Source: CALELM01 sp045617105 (lineage in GTDB: Bacteria; Bacillota; Negativicutes; Selenomonadales; Selenomonadaceae). Taken from it: a stretch of DNA of 64,000 bases. Of the stretch, positions 52,500 to 61,968 are shown piece after piece. A program made the translations under genes and the position numbers. The DNA lies in contig JAZLHW010000048.1 in assembly GCA_045617105.1 (NCBI GenBank), positions 1 through 64,000 on the forward strand, read 5' to 3'. The notes under the pieces are model-generated. The model worked only from the letters and a program-made list of their open reading frames with translations. It was not told where the DNA came from and ran no database searches. The stretch's first letter is position 1. Each line of letters starts with the position of its first letter.

Positions 52500-53332
52500 A
52501 ACATTCCCTGCTCCTTTCCTAAAATTTCTTCCAAAGCTGCATTGCGTTTTGGCTGTGTATCAGATATTTCCGTAAAAATATCTAAATGTCCCGTCAAGGG
52601 GTTGCAGACGACCTGAAAATCCCTGCCATACGCCTGCGATAAATTTTGCGGGGACAGCACATCAGATGGAACTCCATCGGCAAGCTTCCTGCCCCCTGCT
52701 ACCAAGAGAAGCCGAGAACAAAAACGTGCCGCCAAAGAAAGCTCATGCACGACCATCAATACCGTCTTGCCCGCTTGGCAAAGCTCTTGGCAAAAACGAA
52801 AGATCTCCTCCTGATATACAAGATCCAATCCCGTTGACGGCTCGTCAAGCAGCAAGAGGGGCGTTTGCTGTGCCAAAACCTTTGCCAAAAGCACTCGCTG
52901 CCTCTGCCCGCCCGACATAGCAGGAAGAGGTCGCTCCGCCAAGCTCTCCACACCCGTATAAGCAAGACAGGCATCTGCCAGACGGCGATCCTTTTCCGAC
53001 TCCTGCTGCCACCACGAAAGATAAGGATACCTTCCTGCCATCACGACCTCCCTCGCCGTGTAGGAAAAGGTCGTTTCCGCAGATTGCTGGAGATAGGCGG
53101 CACGTTTTGCAAACTCCTTGGGAGAGAGTTCCTGCACAAGCCCTCCCATCACGGAAACCTTGCCGGAGAAAATGGGAAGCTGTCCCATAACAGCCTTCAG
53201 GAGCGTACTCTTTCCCGCCCCGTTCGGACCAATAATGCCAACCATCTCTCCCTGCTTCATCTGAAAGGAAACGCCCCTTAGAACCTCCCTGCCATCATAT
53301 CCTGCCTTTAAATCATCTACTTCCAGTATCAT
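52496..53332 (-). CDS. btuD: Cobalamin ABC transporter ATPase (BtuD type)
   Basis: 278 residues. Walker A GPNGAGKSTLLKAV, the ABC signature MSGGQRQRVLLAKVLAQ, Walker B TPLLLLDEPSTGLD and the switch His (MVVHELSLAARFC) are in order. It drives the btuC permease. A C-terminal extension of about 30 residues is present. Confidence 0.94.
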   Translation of the reverse strand: MILEVDDLKAGYDGREVLRGVSFQMKQGEMVGIIGPNGAGKSTLLKAVMGQLPIFSGKVSVMGGLVQELSPKEFAKRAAYLQQSAETTFSYTAREVVMAGRYPYLSWWQQESEKDRRLADACLAYTGVESLAERPLPAMSGGQRQRVLLAKVLAQQTPLLLLDEPSTGLDLVYQEEIFRFCQELCQAGKTVLMVVHELSLAARFCSRLLLVAGGRKLADGVPSDVLSPQNLSQAYGRDFQVVCNPLTGHLDIFTEISDTQPKRNAALEEILGKEQGML

Positions 53333-53468
53333 GCAACGTCCTGCTTTCCTTTGAAATCACAAACAGAAACAGTATAATACATTTTTTCCCGTTTGTCTTA
53401 TCAAATCTATTTTCTCTAAATGCCTTCCTCCTTTGCTGCTTTCTTATTTTTAGGGAACAATATCCTTA

Positions 53469-55442
53469 TCAGAATTTGCAGGTAACACCAAACTGCAAAA
53501 ATCTTCCCGGTGCAGGATATCTCCAGCTGTTGTAGAGGGAATATGCCTGATTCGTGAGATTCAGTGCCTTGGCATAAAGCGTCACGTTCTCTCCTGCCTG
53601 ATAGCTGACATTCACATCAAAGAGAGCGTACTTGCTGTCTCCGAAGTATTCCTTGTCCAGTCCGCTTGCCATCGTCCCAAGAAGCCCTGCCTTCCATGCG
53701 CCGCAGTGGTAGTTGACACCAATGCGGTATCCATTGGGCTGGCTGTTGTGCCTGAGGTACTGCACCGCATTGGCAAGTTCGTCTGCGTCCGCATCCGTGC
53801 TTGTGTGCGAATAGCCTAGGCTGTAGGACCACATCTCCGACAGCTTCTGGTTAAAGGAAATATTCACGCCATACTTCTTTTCCTTGTTGATATTCATGGC
53901 ATACCATGTCATCCCGCCATCATTGGAACCCCAGTCGATCGCATCCTTCAAGTCAGAATAGAAGAAATTAACATCAAGGCTCGTCCCCTTCTTGAAATCG
54001 TGCGTCATGCCCAGCGTCCACGCATCGCCCGTTTCCGGATCGAGATTTGGATTCCCGTAATATCCCCAATAGCTGTAGTAGAACAAATCATCTGCGGTGG
54101 GTGCCTTGTAGACCTTGCCCCATGTTGCATAGACCTTCGTTGCCTTGTCCGGACGATAGTTGAAGGCAGCCTTCGGTGTCCAGTGGCTTCCAAACTCACT
54201 ATGCTTGTCCACGCGAAGTCCCGGTATAAAGAACCATTTTTTGTCCAGCTTCATCGTATCCTGCAAATAAATGGCAAAATTATTGAGCCTTTCATTCTGA
54301 TAGCCATTTTGCTGATTCGTGGAAGAACTCCAGTGGTATTCCATTCCTGCAACCAGCTTATTGTTCTTGCCCAGCTGCCAGCCGTTTTGGTAGTCAATTC
54401 CCTCCGTGCAGGTATTGTACTTGCCCGCAAAGTCCACGGACTTGTAGTTTTGGAAATAACGCAAAAAGCCCGGAAGCTTCGTATCTTCCTTGAAATTATA
54501 CTTGACGTACCCATAATTGAAATTTTCTTCCTGCGAATATGGCTTTCCCGTATTCCAGTCAATCGAGCCAATAAATTTTTGCGTGCCGTAGGCATCATAC
54601 TCATGTGCCTCTGCATCCACACTCTTATGCGCAAAATAAAGATCCCATGACTGCGATGCATCTGCTCTTTTTTTCATGCGCACGGAAAAATTATTGGAGG
54701 AGCTGCCGCTTCTCGGCATTGTTTCCGTTTCGCCCTGCCGGTTCTTGAAATCAAAGCCGTCGCTTGTCTGGAAGCCTCCTGCCACTGCCCAGCTAAAGCC
54801 ATCGTCATTGCTTCCTTGGTTCATCAGGTCAACCTTGTACGTTTTCCAAGATCCAAGGCTAAGATCTACCGTAGTCTCGTTCTTCTCGCCTGCCTTGGTG
54901 ATGATATTGATGACACCGCCAACAGCATCGCTTCCGTAAAGGGCAGAGCCTGCCCCCTTGACTACCTCGATACGCTCAATGTTCTTGATGGACGGGAGCA
55001 TGGAAAGTGTTGCGCTCGACCGGCTCATGGAGCCTTGGTCATCGTTGAGTCGCTCGCCGTCCACCATAATGACAACACGTTCCTCGCCATTGATGCGAAC
55101 CACTTCGTCTGCCCCGCTGATTCCATTCGTGATGACTACGCCATTGATATGCCCCAAAGCCTCTGCCGCATCGGCATAATGATTATCCTCCAGCTCCTGC
55201 GCACTGATCACCACGACATCTGCCGCCGTATTCATTCTCGCAGACGGGATCCTCTCTGCCGTGATAACATTGCCGCCAAGATCCTGCTCCTCAATAACAG
55301 GTGCTGCCGCTTCCTCTGCCGCAACCTCCACAGGTTCTTCCCTATTCTCCGTCACATCCTCTGCAAATGCCGTAGCAGCAAAAGAGAGCATTCCCATCGC
55401 CAATGCCGCAGCGAAGCGGCAGTCAAACCTATTCTTTTTCAT
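53469..55442 (-). CDS. btuB: TonB-dependent outer-membrane receptor (BtuB type)
   Basis: 657 residues. A signal peptide (about 1-21, ending AFA-E), a plug domain with VITAERIPSARMNTAADVVV and VVKGAGSALYGSDAVGGVIN, and a beta-barrel ending with a C-terminal Phe (FLQFGVTCKF) match TonB-dependent receptors. BtuB takes cobalamin across the outer membrane. A plausible TonB box lies near residue 55 (NVITAERI). I chose ATG at 55442 after AAGG; GGGAGG is also upstream. It is one of the genes under the cobalamin riboswitch. Confidence 0.94.
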   Translation of the reverse strand: MKKNRFDCRFAAALAMGMLSFAATAFAEDVTENREEPVEVAAEEAAAPVIEEQDLGGNVITAERIPSARMNTAADVVVISAQELEDNHYADAAEALGHINGVVITNGISGADEVVRINGEERVVIMVDGERLNDDQGSMSRSSATLSMLPSIKNIERIEVVKGAGSALYGSDAVGGVINIITKAGEKNETTVDLSLGSWKTYKVDLMNQGSNDDGFSWAVAGGFQTSDGFDFKNRQGETETMPRSGSSSNNFSVRMKKRADASQSWDLYFAHKSVDAEAHEYDAYGTQKFIGSIDWNTGKPYSQEENFNYGYVKYNFKEDTKLPGFLRYFQNYKSVDFAGKYNTCTEGIDYQNGWQLGKNNKLVAGMEYHWSSSTNQQNGYQNERLNNFAIYLQDTMKLDKKWFFIPGLRVDKHSEFGSHWTPKAAFNYRPDKATKVYATWGKVYKAPTADDLFYYSYWGYYGNPNLDPETGDAWTLGMTHDFKKGTSLDVNFFYSDLKDAIDWGSNDGGMTWYAMNINKEKKYGVNISFNQKLSEMWSYSLGYSHTSTDADADELANAVQYLRHNSQPNGYRIGVNYHCGAWKAGLLGTMASGLDKEYFGDSKYALFDVNVSYQAGENVTLYAKALNLTNQAYSLYNSWRYPAPGRFLQFGVTCKF

Positions 55443-55466
55443 AAAACCTTTTCCTCCCAAAATTAT

Positions 55467-56456
55467 TTATTCCAAAGCCGACAAATGTTCATCGGCAGGT
55501 TGGCTAAATGCATCACCGTAAACACGGTAAGCAATTTCCTGCACGCCAAAAACAAAATCCTGCGAGCAGTTATACACATATCCCTCAAAGGGTTCCCTAA
55601 AATTCTTCTCCTTCACTGCCGTGATTGAGGAAAGAGAAGGATCCTCTATATAAGCCCTGCGAAACGCTTCCACATCAAATTCCCCATGGTTCGTATAGGA
55701 CGGCAGGAAAACAATATCCGGATTTATCTTCACAAGCTGTTCCTTGCTCATGACCTGCCCATCCCGCAAGCCAATCACAGACGGGCCATTGATAACGCCT
55801 GCATAACGGCATGCCTCATCAAAGCTGGAACCAATGCCGCCATAGGAACTCATCAAAGAAATCAAAACGACCTTCTTTCGCTCTTCCATGGGGATCTTGT
55901 CCACTCGCTCCTTGATCCATGCCAGCCTTTGCTCCATTTTCTGAATCAAGACTTCCCCCCTCTCGGGTTCTCCCACAGCTTCCGACAAAAGGCGTATCGT
56001 TTCCTTGATCTCCGAAAGATTCCTTGCCCCTTTGCAAACGACCACCTTTAAGCCCAAGTCCCGCAATGCCGCCGCTTGTGAGATATCCCCCCAGTCGGGC
56101 AGAATGACCAGATCCGGGTGAAGCGCTGCTATCTCCTCCACCGTCGGATCGGCAATACGACCTTCCACCCTTTGTGCAAGAGCTGTCACATTCGAGCTGA
56201 TGGGATCGTCCAACAGCCTGTCAACCGCTGCCATATCCGAAGGCGGAACGATTCCCAGCATAACCTCATCGGTACTCATAGACAGCGTCAAGATCCTGTG
56301 CGGCTTTCCGGGCATATCAACCACCGTTCCCTGTACATCCGTAACGGTATATCCATTCCCGGTTTCTCCTTGCTCCGCATGCGGTGCCGGCGGCTTGCAG
56401 CCAACGCAGCACAACAAAACCATAAAGCACAACACGGCACGAAAACTCTTCAGCAA
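55467..56456 (-). CDS. btuF: Cobalamin-binding periplasmic lipoprotein (BtuF type)
   Basis: 329 residues. A signal with a Cys lipobox-like end (LLCCVGC) and a helical-backbone binding-protein fold: HRILTLSMSTDEVMLGIVPP, then ALHPDLVILPDWGD and INPDIVFLPSYTNHGEF. It would capture cobalamin from btuB and deliver it to btuC-btuD. The start is TTG with GGAG five bases upstream. It is first in the operon behind the riboswitch. A siderophore role is possible in the family but unlikely here. Confidence 0.9.
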   Translation of the reverse strand: MLKSFRAVLCFMVLLCCVGCKPPAPHAEQGETGNGYTVTDVQGTVVDMPGKPHRILTLSMSTDEVMLGIVPPSDMAAVDRLLDDPISSNVTALAQRVEGRIADPTVEEIAALHPDLVILPDWGDISQAAALRDLGLKVVVCKGARNLSEIKETIRLLSEAVGEPERGEVLIQKMEQRLAWIKERVDKIPMEERKKVVLISLMSSYGGIGSSFDEACRYAGVINGPSVIGLRDGQVMSKEQLVKINPDIVFLPSYTNHGEFDVEAFRRAYIEDPSLSSITAVKEKNFREPFEGYVYNCSQDFVFGVQEIAYRVYGDAFSQPADEHLSALE

Positions 56457-56484
56457 AATATCTCCTCACTTTCCAAAATAAAAA

Positions 56485-56514
56485 AGTGGACGTTTCCCCA
56501 AGGAAACATCCACT
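56485..56514 (-). terminator. Riboswitch terminator upstream of btuF
   Basis: On the minus strand AGTGGATGTTTCC pairs with GGAAACGTCCACT, followed by a T run (CTTTTTTATTTT). Located between aptamer and btuF, so cobalamin binding could favour termination. Confidence 0.88.
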
Positions 56515-56589
56515 CATGTACAAAATATCCAACTGAAAAACAGTTGCTGAGTAAATCCCCTTCCCATCGCTCGCAGGTAAAAACGGTGA

Positions 56590-56757
56590 TTGTTAAACAG
56601 GCAGTTCTCCTGACTCAAGATCATCGCTTCCCTGCGCCTTCCCAAGATTTCTCCCAGTGACATCATGCAAGGTTGCTCTCTTTCACAGTGGCGGGACCGT
56701 TCCGGCTTTTACCGGATTCCCTATTAAGTCTTACGACACCTGTTCCCTATATTCTTT
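56590..56757 (-). promoter_or_regulatory. Cobalamin (B12) riboswitch
   Basis: On the minus strand, in order: GGGAACAGGTG near the 5' end; AATCCGG, GTCCCGCCACTGTGA and GTCACTGGG; GGGAAGGC; and the B12 box AGTCAGGAGAACTGCCTG at the 3' end. This is the standard cobalamin aptamer layout. It starts about 17 bases after the sigH stop, so either it is read from a promoter inside sigH or from the sigH transcript. Confidence 0.95.
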
Positions 56758-56773
56758 TGTCTTCCAAAAACTG

Positions 56774-57559
56774 TCAGCCTCCACGCTGCAACAGGTTTTT
56801 TTTGCCCTTTGGCATAATGCCCTTTGCCTCCGTGCTGAACACGGAATCCATGGAGGACAAGCCTTGGTACACCATAGCGATATCCACATTCCTGCCGTGA
56901 CATTCCATGTAATTCTCCAGCTTTCGCTTCACACGCTGCAGGGCATTATCAATGGACTTCACGCTGCGGCCTACGTCCTCCGCGATCTCTTGATAAGATC
57001 TTCCGTCCAAATAGGACATCAGAACGTTCCATTCCAAGCCGCTCAAGACCTCAGACATCTTGCTCTCTATATGAGCAAATTCCTCTTGACGAATCATCAG
57101 TTCCTCAGGATCCACCTGTGTTTTGACCCCTGAAAGCACGTCCAGAAGCGTCCTGTCCGATTCCTCATCATAAATTGGTCTGTTCAAGGAAATATACGAA
57201 TTCAACGGTATATGCTTCTGCCTCGTAGCCGTCTTGATCGCCGTAATGATCTGCCTTGTCACGCAAAGCTCTGCAAATGCCCGAAAGGACGCAAGCTTAT
57301 CATTCCGAAAATCACGAACAGCCTTGTAGAGTCCTATCATTCCCTCTTGAATGATATCCTCCCTGTCTGCACCAATCAAAAAATATGACCGTGCCTTGGC
57401 TCGCACAAAATTCCGATACTTTCCCATCAGATATTCCAGCGCATCTCCGTCTCTATTCTCTTGAACCTCAAGGACGATCTCCTCGTCCGTAAGACAGTCA
57501 AATCTACTGCTTTCTTCCTCATCGTATAAAAAAACATGTGCGTTTGGTTCTGCCCCCAC
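56774..57559 (-). CDS. sigH: SigH-like sigma-70 family factor
   Basis: 261 residues. Region 2 (YLMGKYRNFVRAKARSYFLI; ADREDIIQEGMIGLYKAV) and region 4 (DGRSYQEIAEDVGRSVKSID) match Spo0H/SigH of Firmicutes, which controls early stationary-phase and competence genes. It extends about 45 residues beyond the usual SigH end. The start is GTG; the ribosome site is poor, and no better start is visible. It follows rlmB in the housekeeping cluster, the place SigH has in many Firmicutes. Confidence 0.93.
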   Translation of the reverse strand: MGAEPNAHVFLYDEEESSRFDCLTDEEIVLEVQENRDGDALEYLMGKYRNFVRAKARSYFLIGADREDIIQEGMIGLYKAVRDFRNDKLASFRAFAELCVTRQIITAIKTATRQKHIPLNSYISLNRPIYDEESDRTLLDVLSGVKTQVDPEELMIRQEEFAHIESKMSEVLSGLEWNVLMSYLDGRSYQEIAEDVGRSVKSIDNALQRVKRKLENYMECHGRNVDIAMVYQGLSSMDSVFSTEAKGIMPKGKKNLLQRGG

Positions 57560-57687
57560 TGCGCCAGCCCCCGTCTTTGAAATCGCCTCAAAATCCGTGC
57601 TTCCTATTTCTCAGCCCATTGAATTATACCCCATCCTGTCCAAAAACGTCAAGTTGCTTCCCATTTAAATACTGCCTTGCAAAATCT

Positions 57688-58569
57688 CTATCGCTGCTGC
57701 AGCCTTTGGCGCATGGACTCATACATCAAAATGGAACCTGCCACCGAAGCATTCAGGGAATTGATTTTCCCCAACATTGGCAAATGGACAACAAAATCAC
57801 AATTTTCCTTCACCAAGCGGCCGATCCCTTTTCCCTCACTGCCAAGCACCAACACCAATGGGCCTGTAAGATCTGCCTCATAGTAAGCCTGCGTACCGTC
57901 CATATCCGCAGCCGCTGCCCAAAGCCCCTTTTCCTTGAGTTTTTTCAATTCCTGCACAACATTTCCAATCCTTGCAACGGGAACATATTCCACGGCACCT
58001 GCCGATGTCTTTGCGACCGTTGCCGTCAGTGGTACGCTGTGCCGTTTGGGAATGAGAACGCCGTGCACGCCAGCAGCATCGGCAGTACGCAGGAGCGCTC
58101 CCAAATTATGCGGATCCTCCAGCTCATCCAAGAGAAGCAGAAACGGTGCTTCCCCTTTTTCCTCTGCACGCTTCAGGATATCGTCAACCTCAACGTAGGG
58201 AACAGGAGCAACATAAGCAAGCACCCCCTGATGACGCGATCCGCCTGCCATGCTGTCGATCTTGGAACGTTCCACCTTCTGCACAGGAATCCCCCGTTCT
58301 CTGGCGAGTGCAAGAATCGCCCCCATTGAGCCTTCCTTGTCGCCGCTTGCCGCCAAGATCTTGTTGATTCCCCTGCCGCTCTTAAGTGCCTCCTGCACCG
58401 CATTGCGTCCAATCAGCACGTCCTCCGGAAGCTCCTTGGAACCAGAAGCCTGCAAACGTTCCCTTCCCCTGCCTTCCTTAGAGAGTTCTTGCTTAGGAAC
58501 ACCTTTCCCCAGAAAATGCTTTTTCTCCTCTTTTCTTTCCTTGTCCGATCGTTTGGAAGAATTTTTCAT
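57688..58569 (-). CDS. rlmB: 23S rRNA 2'-O-ribose methyltransferase RlmB
   Basis: 293 residues, with an N-terminal Lys/Glu-rich extension before the usual start at about residue 50 (EDVLIGRNAVQEAL). A SPOUT-fold domain is recognised by LDELEDPHNLGALLRTADAA, LVLGSEGKGIGRL and INSLNASVAG. It methylates G2251 of 23S rRNA. Between thyX and sigH. Confidence 0.95.
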   Translation of the reverse strand: MKNSSKRSDKERKEEKKHFLGKGVPKQELSKEGRGRERLQASGSKELPEDVLIGRNAVQEALKSGRGINKILAASGDKEGSMGAILALARERGIPVQKVERSKIDSMAGGSRHQGVLAYVAPVPYVEVDDILKRAEEKGEAPFLLLLDELEDPHNLGALLRTADAAGVHGVLIPKRHSVPLTATVAKTSAGAVEYVPVARIGNVVQELKKLKEKGLWAAAADMDGTQAYYEADLTGPLVLVLGSEGKGIGRLVKENCDFVVHLPMLGKINSLNASVAGSILMYESMRQRLQQR

Positions 58570-58587
58570 CGAGCTACACCCTTTTCT

Positions 58588-59277
58588 TCATATCTTCCTC
58601 AGCTTTATCATCTCGTTAAATTTGCCGCACCCCATATTTCCCTCTGGGCATCGGCCTGTATTCACGCAGGTTGCTCCCGCATTCTTAAACAGCGTAGGTG
58701 CTATCTTTTGTACCTCTGCCAGCATAAGATTTGCCATTTCCCGTATCTCCCACTGTGCACGATTGCAGCAGCGAAGGTTGAAGAAATGCAGAAGCGACCT
58801 TGCATTCATTGTCACAAGGATCTTGGTTTCTGCCGCATTTGCAAGGACGTAACGAGCGTCCTCCTTGGGAATGCCCAGCTCTATCAGCTCATCATACGTC
58901 TTGCGGATCTCCGAAAGAAGGGCATCATATTTTTCCTTTGCCGCAGGATTTTCTTCAATCGTGTGCGGTGTAACGTATTGAAAGCCGTGTGCTGCTACAT
59001 AACGCTGGCTCTGCTGGTCATAGGATGCGATTCTATGGCGCACCAGTTGATGCGTCAGCACTCGGCTCACTCCCTCGATCCCAAAGGTAAAGGATACATG
59101 CTCTATCGTGGACGCATGTCCCAGCGACACCATCTTTTCCACCATTTCCCTTACCTTGTCATCACTGAGCCGTTCCGAAAGCTCCTCCGCACCGACTGCA
59201 GAGTAACAAAGCCTAGCTGCCATTGCCACCACTCGTTCAGGCTCTGGCGTATAGTCCAAAAGCTTTACCTTTATCAT
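58588..59277 (-). CDS. thyX: FAD-dependent thymidylate synthase ThyX
   Basis: 229 residues. The ThyX motif RHRIASYDQQSQR is at residues 80-92. ThyX makes dTMP from dUMP with methylene-THF and FAD, replacing ThyA. It belongs to the ispD-to-sigH cluster. Confidence 0.97.
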   Translation of the reverse strand: MIKVKLLDYTPEPERVVAMAARLCYSAVGAEELSERLSDDKVREMVEKMVSLGHASTIEHVSFTFGIEGVSRVLTHQLVRHRIASYDQQSQRYVAAHGFQYVTPHTIEENPAAKEKYDALLSEIRKTYDELIELGIPKEDARYVLANAAETKILVTMNARSLLHFFNLRCCNRAQWEIREMANLMLAEVQKIAPTLFKNAGATCVNTGRCPEGNMGCGKFNEMIKLRKI

Positions 59278-59292
59278 AGCTGTTTCCTCACT

Positions 59293-59793
59293 TTACGTTC
59301 CCTTGCTGTTCTTCTCCCGTATTTCCTTCATCATGTCTTTGGAGATCACTTGAAAAGATGCTTCCGCAATCTCATACAACCGCTCGTTTTTCTCCTGCAG
59401 ATAGAGATATCCCAAAACCGCCTCAAAGCCCGTGCTGGCATGATATTCTGCTACGCTTGCACTTCTGGGCGCATGGCTCTTGGCATTCCGTCCCCGCCGG
59501 TAAACAGAGAGTTCCTCCTCCGTCATCATGCCTTCCAGCTCATGCCATGCCCTCGCCTGCCAAACAGCAGAAACGATCTGCGCACTGAACTGATGAAGTG
59601 CCTGCACCTTTGACTGCTCGTAGGAAAGCAGCCTTCCCCGCACAAAAAGATGAAAATAAGCATCTCCGACATAGGCCAGCACCAAAGGATTCAGCTGCTT
59701 GACCTCCACGCCTTCATAACGCTGCAAAATACCGCCCGTACCGTCCGGCTGAAACATCATTTCTACAAGCTTCTTGAAATGGTCGAACTTCAT
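59293..59793 (-). CDS. mrnC: Mini-ribonuclease III
   Basis: 166 residues; an RNase III catalytic core without a dsRNA-binding domain (NPLVLAYVGDAYFHLFVRGR; RRGRNAKSHAPRSASVAEYH). MrnC matures 23S rRNA 5' and 3' ends. The ATG at 59793 overlaps the cysS stop (ATGA). Confidence 0.93.
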   Translation of the reverse strand: MKFDHFKKLVEMMFQPDGTGGILQRYEGVEVKQLNPLVLAYVGDAYFHLFVRGRLLSYEQSKVQALHQFSAQIVSAVWQARAWHELEGMMTEEELSVYRRGRNAKSHAPRSASVAEYHASTGFEAVLGYLYLQEKNERLYEIAEASFQVISKDMMKEIREKNSKGT

Positions 59794-61220
59794 GCCTTTT
59801 TCCACCGTGCGCCGTTCTTGGAATCCTCGATAACGATGCCAAGAGCCTTGAGACCGTCACGAATCTTGTCCGCCGTCTTCCAATTCTTTTCCTGACGTGC
59901 CTCTTGGCGAATCTCAAGAATCAGATCCATCAGCTTGTCTGCAAGACCGTCCTCATCTGCTTTCTCGCCTGCCTCCAAAATTCCAATCACAGAAGCCATT
60001 TTCCCATAAACCTCAACAGCCTTTCCAAAATGAACGGCATCGAAGTCCGCCTTTCCTCCCGTGACCTCTTGATAATAAATATTGATTTCCTTAGAAAGTG
60101 CAAACATTTGGCTGATAGCAAGCGCCGTATTGAAATCATCATCCATTGCTGCATAGAAATCAGAAAGAAGCTTCTCTGCCTTTTCTGCTAAGTTCACAGC
60201 CGTATCAGACGAACCCTCCAGCTTAGAAAGCTCCTCGATGTACAGCTTCGTGTTTTGCAGACGTGCAAGGCTTGCCTGTGCCTCCGTCAAGCGTTCCTCG
60301 TTGAAATCCAGCGGGCTTCTGTAATGCGTCTGCAGGATAAAGAATCTCACGACCTCGCCTGGGAACTCTTTCAAAATATCATGCACGGTGAAGAAGTTGT
60401 TCCTCGACTTGCTCATCTTCTCATTCTTGATCGTAATGAACCCATTGTGAAGCCAATACTGGGCAAAGCTTTTCATATCACCGATACATGCCTGCGACTG
60501 AGCGATCTCATTTTCATGATGCGGGAAGATCAAGTCGCTTCCGCCGCCATGAAAATCAAACTTCTCCCCAAGATATTTGAGGGACATAGCAGAGCACTCA
60601 ATATGCCAACCGGGGCGTCCCTTGCCCCACGGGCTGTCCCATGACGGCTCGTCTGGTTTTGCTGCCTTCCAAAGCGCAAAATCCATAGGATGATGTTTTC
60701 GGCTGTCCACCTCAATACGCGCTCCTGCCTGCATATCCTCCAGCTTGCGTCCGCTCAGCTTGCCGTATTCTGCAAACTTTTCCACACGATAAAAAACGTC
60801 TCCGTTTTCCAACGGATAAGCATATCCCTTTTCCACCAGCTTCTCGATCATGGCAAGGATCTCTGGTATCGTTTCTGATACACGGGGATAAATGTCTGCA
60901 TGACGTACATTCAAGGCATCCATGGAAGCAAAGTAGGACTTGATGTAACGAGCTGAAATATCGCTCCATGCCACACCTTCCTGATTTGCTGCATGAATGA
61001 TCTTGTCATCTACATCTGTAAAATTCTGTATATACCGAACCTCATAGCCCTTGCATGCAAAATAACGGCGGATAACGTCCCAAATAACAAAGGGACGTGC
61101 ATTTCCAATATGCGGGTGATTATACGGCGTAACACCACAGCAATAAATGCCAACTTTCCCCGCCTCCAATGGCTTGAATTCTTCCTTTTCCTTCGTAAGC
61201 GTATTATAAACCTTTAGCAT
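59790..61220 (-). CDS. cysS: Cysteinyl-tRNA synthetase
   Basis: 476 residues. The HIGH variant PHIGN and Zn-binding CGVTPYNHPHIGNARPF, KMSKS (NEKMSKSRNNFFT) and HHENE (FPHHENEIAQS) are present. The ATG at 61220 follows GGAGG by six bases. It overlaps cysE by 17 bases and mrnC by four. Confidence 0.97.
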   Translation of the reverse strand: MLKVYNTLTKEKEEFKPLEAGKVGIYCCGVTPYNHPHIGNARPFVIWDVIRRYFACKGYEVRYIQNFTDVDDKIIHAANQEGVAWSDISARYIKSYFASMDALNVRHADIYPRVSETIPEILAMIEKLVEKGYAYPLENGDVFYRVEKFAEYGKLSGRKLEDMQAGARIEVDSRKHHPMDFALWKAAKPDEPSWDSPWGKGRPGWHIECSAMSLKYLGEKFDFHGGGSDLIFPHHENEIAQSQACIGDMKSFAQYWLHNGFITIKNEKMSKSRNNFFTVHDILKEFPGEVVRFFILQTHYRSPLDFNEERLTEAQASLARLQNTKLYIEELSKLEGSSDTAVNLAEKAEKLLSDFYAAMDDDFNTALAISQMFALSKEINIYYQEVTGGKADFDAVHFGKAVEVYGKMASVIGILEAGEKADEDGLADKLMDLILEIRQEARQEKNWKTADKIRDGLKALGIVIEDSKNGARWKKA

Positions 61221-61950
61221 CTTTATCCTCCAATCTTTGCTCCAATTCAGCAATTCTTCGCTGAAGAGCTTCTATCTCATCCTGCATAGACTGCCGCATC
61301 TCTTCCTCAGGATCCGGCAAGGCGCAATGATCCAGATCCACATCCTGCTCCTCGGCAAGCTCCTGCACCTCAAGTTCCTCCTCAGATACCTTCGCTTTCC
61401 TCATCTCGTCCAGCGTCCTGACACGCTGTCCATTCATAACAACTACGCGCCCCGGTATTCCCACTACTGTTGCATACGGCGGGACTTCCTTCAGCACGAC
61501 CGAGCCAGCACCGATTTTTGCATGATCTCCTACTTTAAAAGAGCCCAGCACCTTAGCGCCTGAAGCTACGACCACGTTGTTTCCAAGCGTAGGATGCCGT
61601 TTCCCTTTTTCCTTTCCCGTACCGCCAAGCGTTACGCCTTGATAAAGAGTCACATTCTTTCCAATCTCTGTTGTCTCACCGATCACAATGCCTGTTCCAT
61701 GATCAATAAAAAGCCCTTCGCCGATCGTCGCTCCCGGATGGATCTCGATTCCCGTCAGAAATCGGCACATATTCGATATCATGCGGGGAAAAAGCACCCA
61801 CCCCCGCAGATAAAGGGCATGAGAGACCCGATGCATCCATATCGCATGTAATCCGGAATAACAAAAAAGAACCTCCCAAACAGACTTTGCTGCAGGATCT
61901 CTTTCAAATACTACACGAATATCCTTGCGAAGCCTTGAAAACAGCTTCAT
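61204..61950 (-). CDS. cysE: Serine O-acetyltransferase
   Basis: 248 residues. A left-handed beta-helix is recognisable (DHGTGIVIGETTEIGKNVTL; GAKVLGSFKVGDHAKIGAGS), with the catalytic His pairs and GIPGRVV. It makes O-acetylserine for cysteine synthesis. The Glu/Gln-rich coiled C-terminal tail of about 50 residues is longer than usual and may bind a partner. It sits with cysS, a common pairing. Confidence 0.95.
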   Translation of the reverse strand: MKLFSRLRKDIRVVFERDPAAKSVWEVLFCYSGLHAIWMHRVSHALYLRGWVLFPRMISNMCRFLTGIEIHPGATIGEGLFIDHGTGIVIGETTEIGKNVTLYQGVTLGGTGKEKGKRHPTLGNNVVVASGAKVLGSFKVGDHAKIGAGSVVLKEVPPYATVVGIPGRVVVMNGQRVRTLDEMRKAKVSEEELEVQELAEEQDVDLDHCALPDPEEEMRQSMQDEIEALQRRIAELEQRLEDKDAKGL

Positions 61951-61968
61951 TCAAGCTCCCCCTTGTTC

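Noticed and set aside
51471..55442. Iron-siderophore or heme uptake locus
   Set aside because: Protein families would allow it, but the cobalamin riboswitch in front points to B12.
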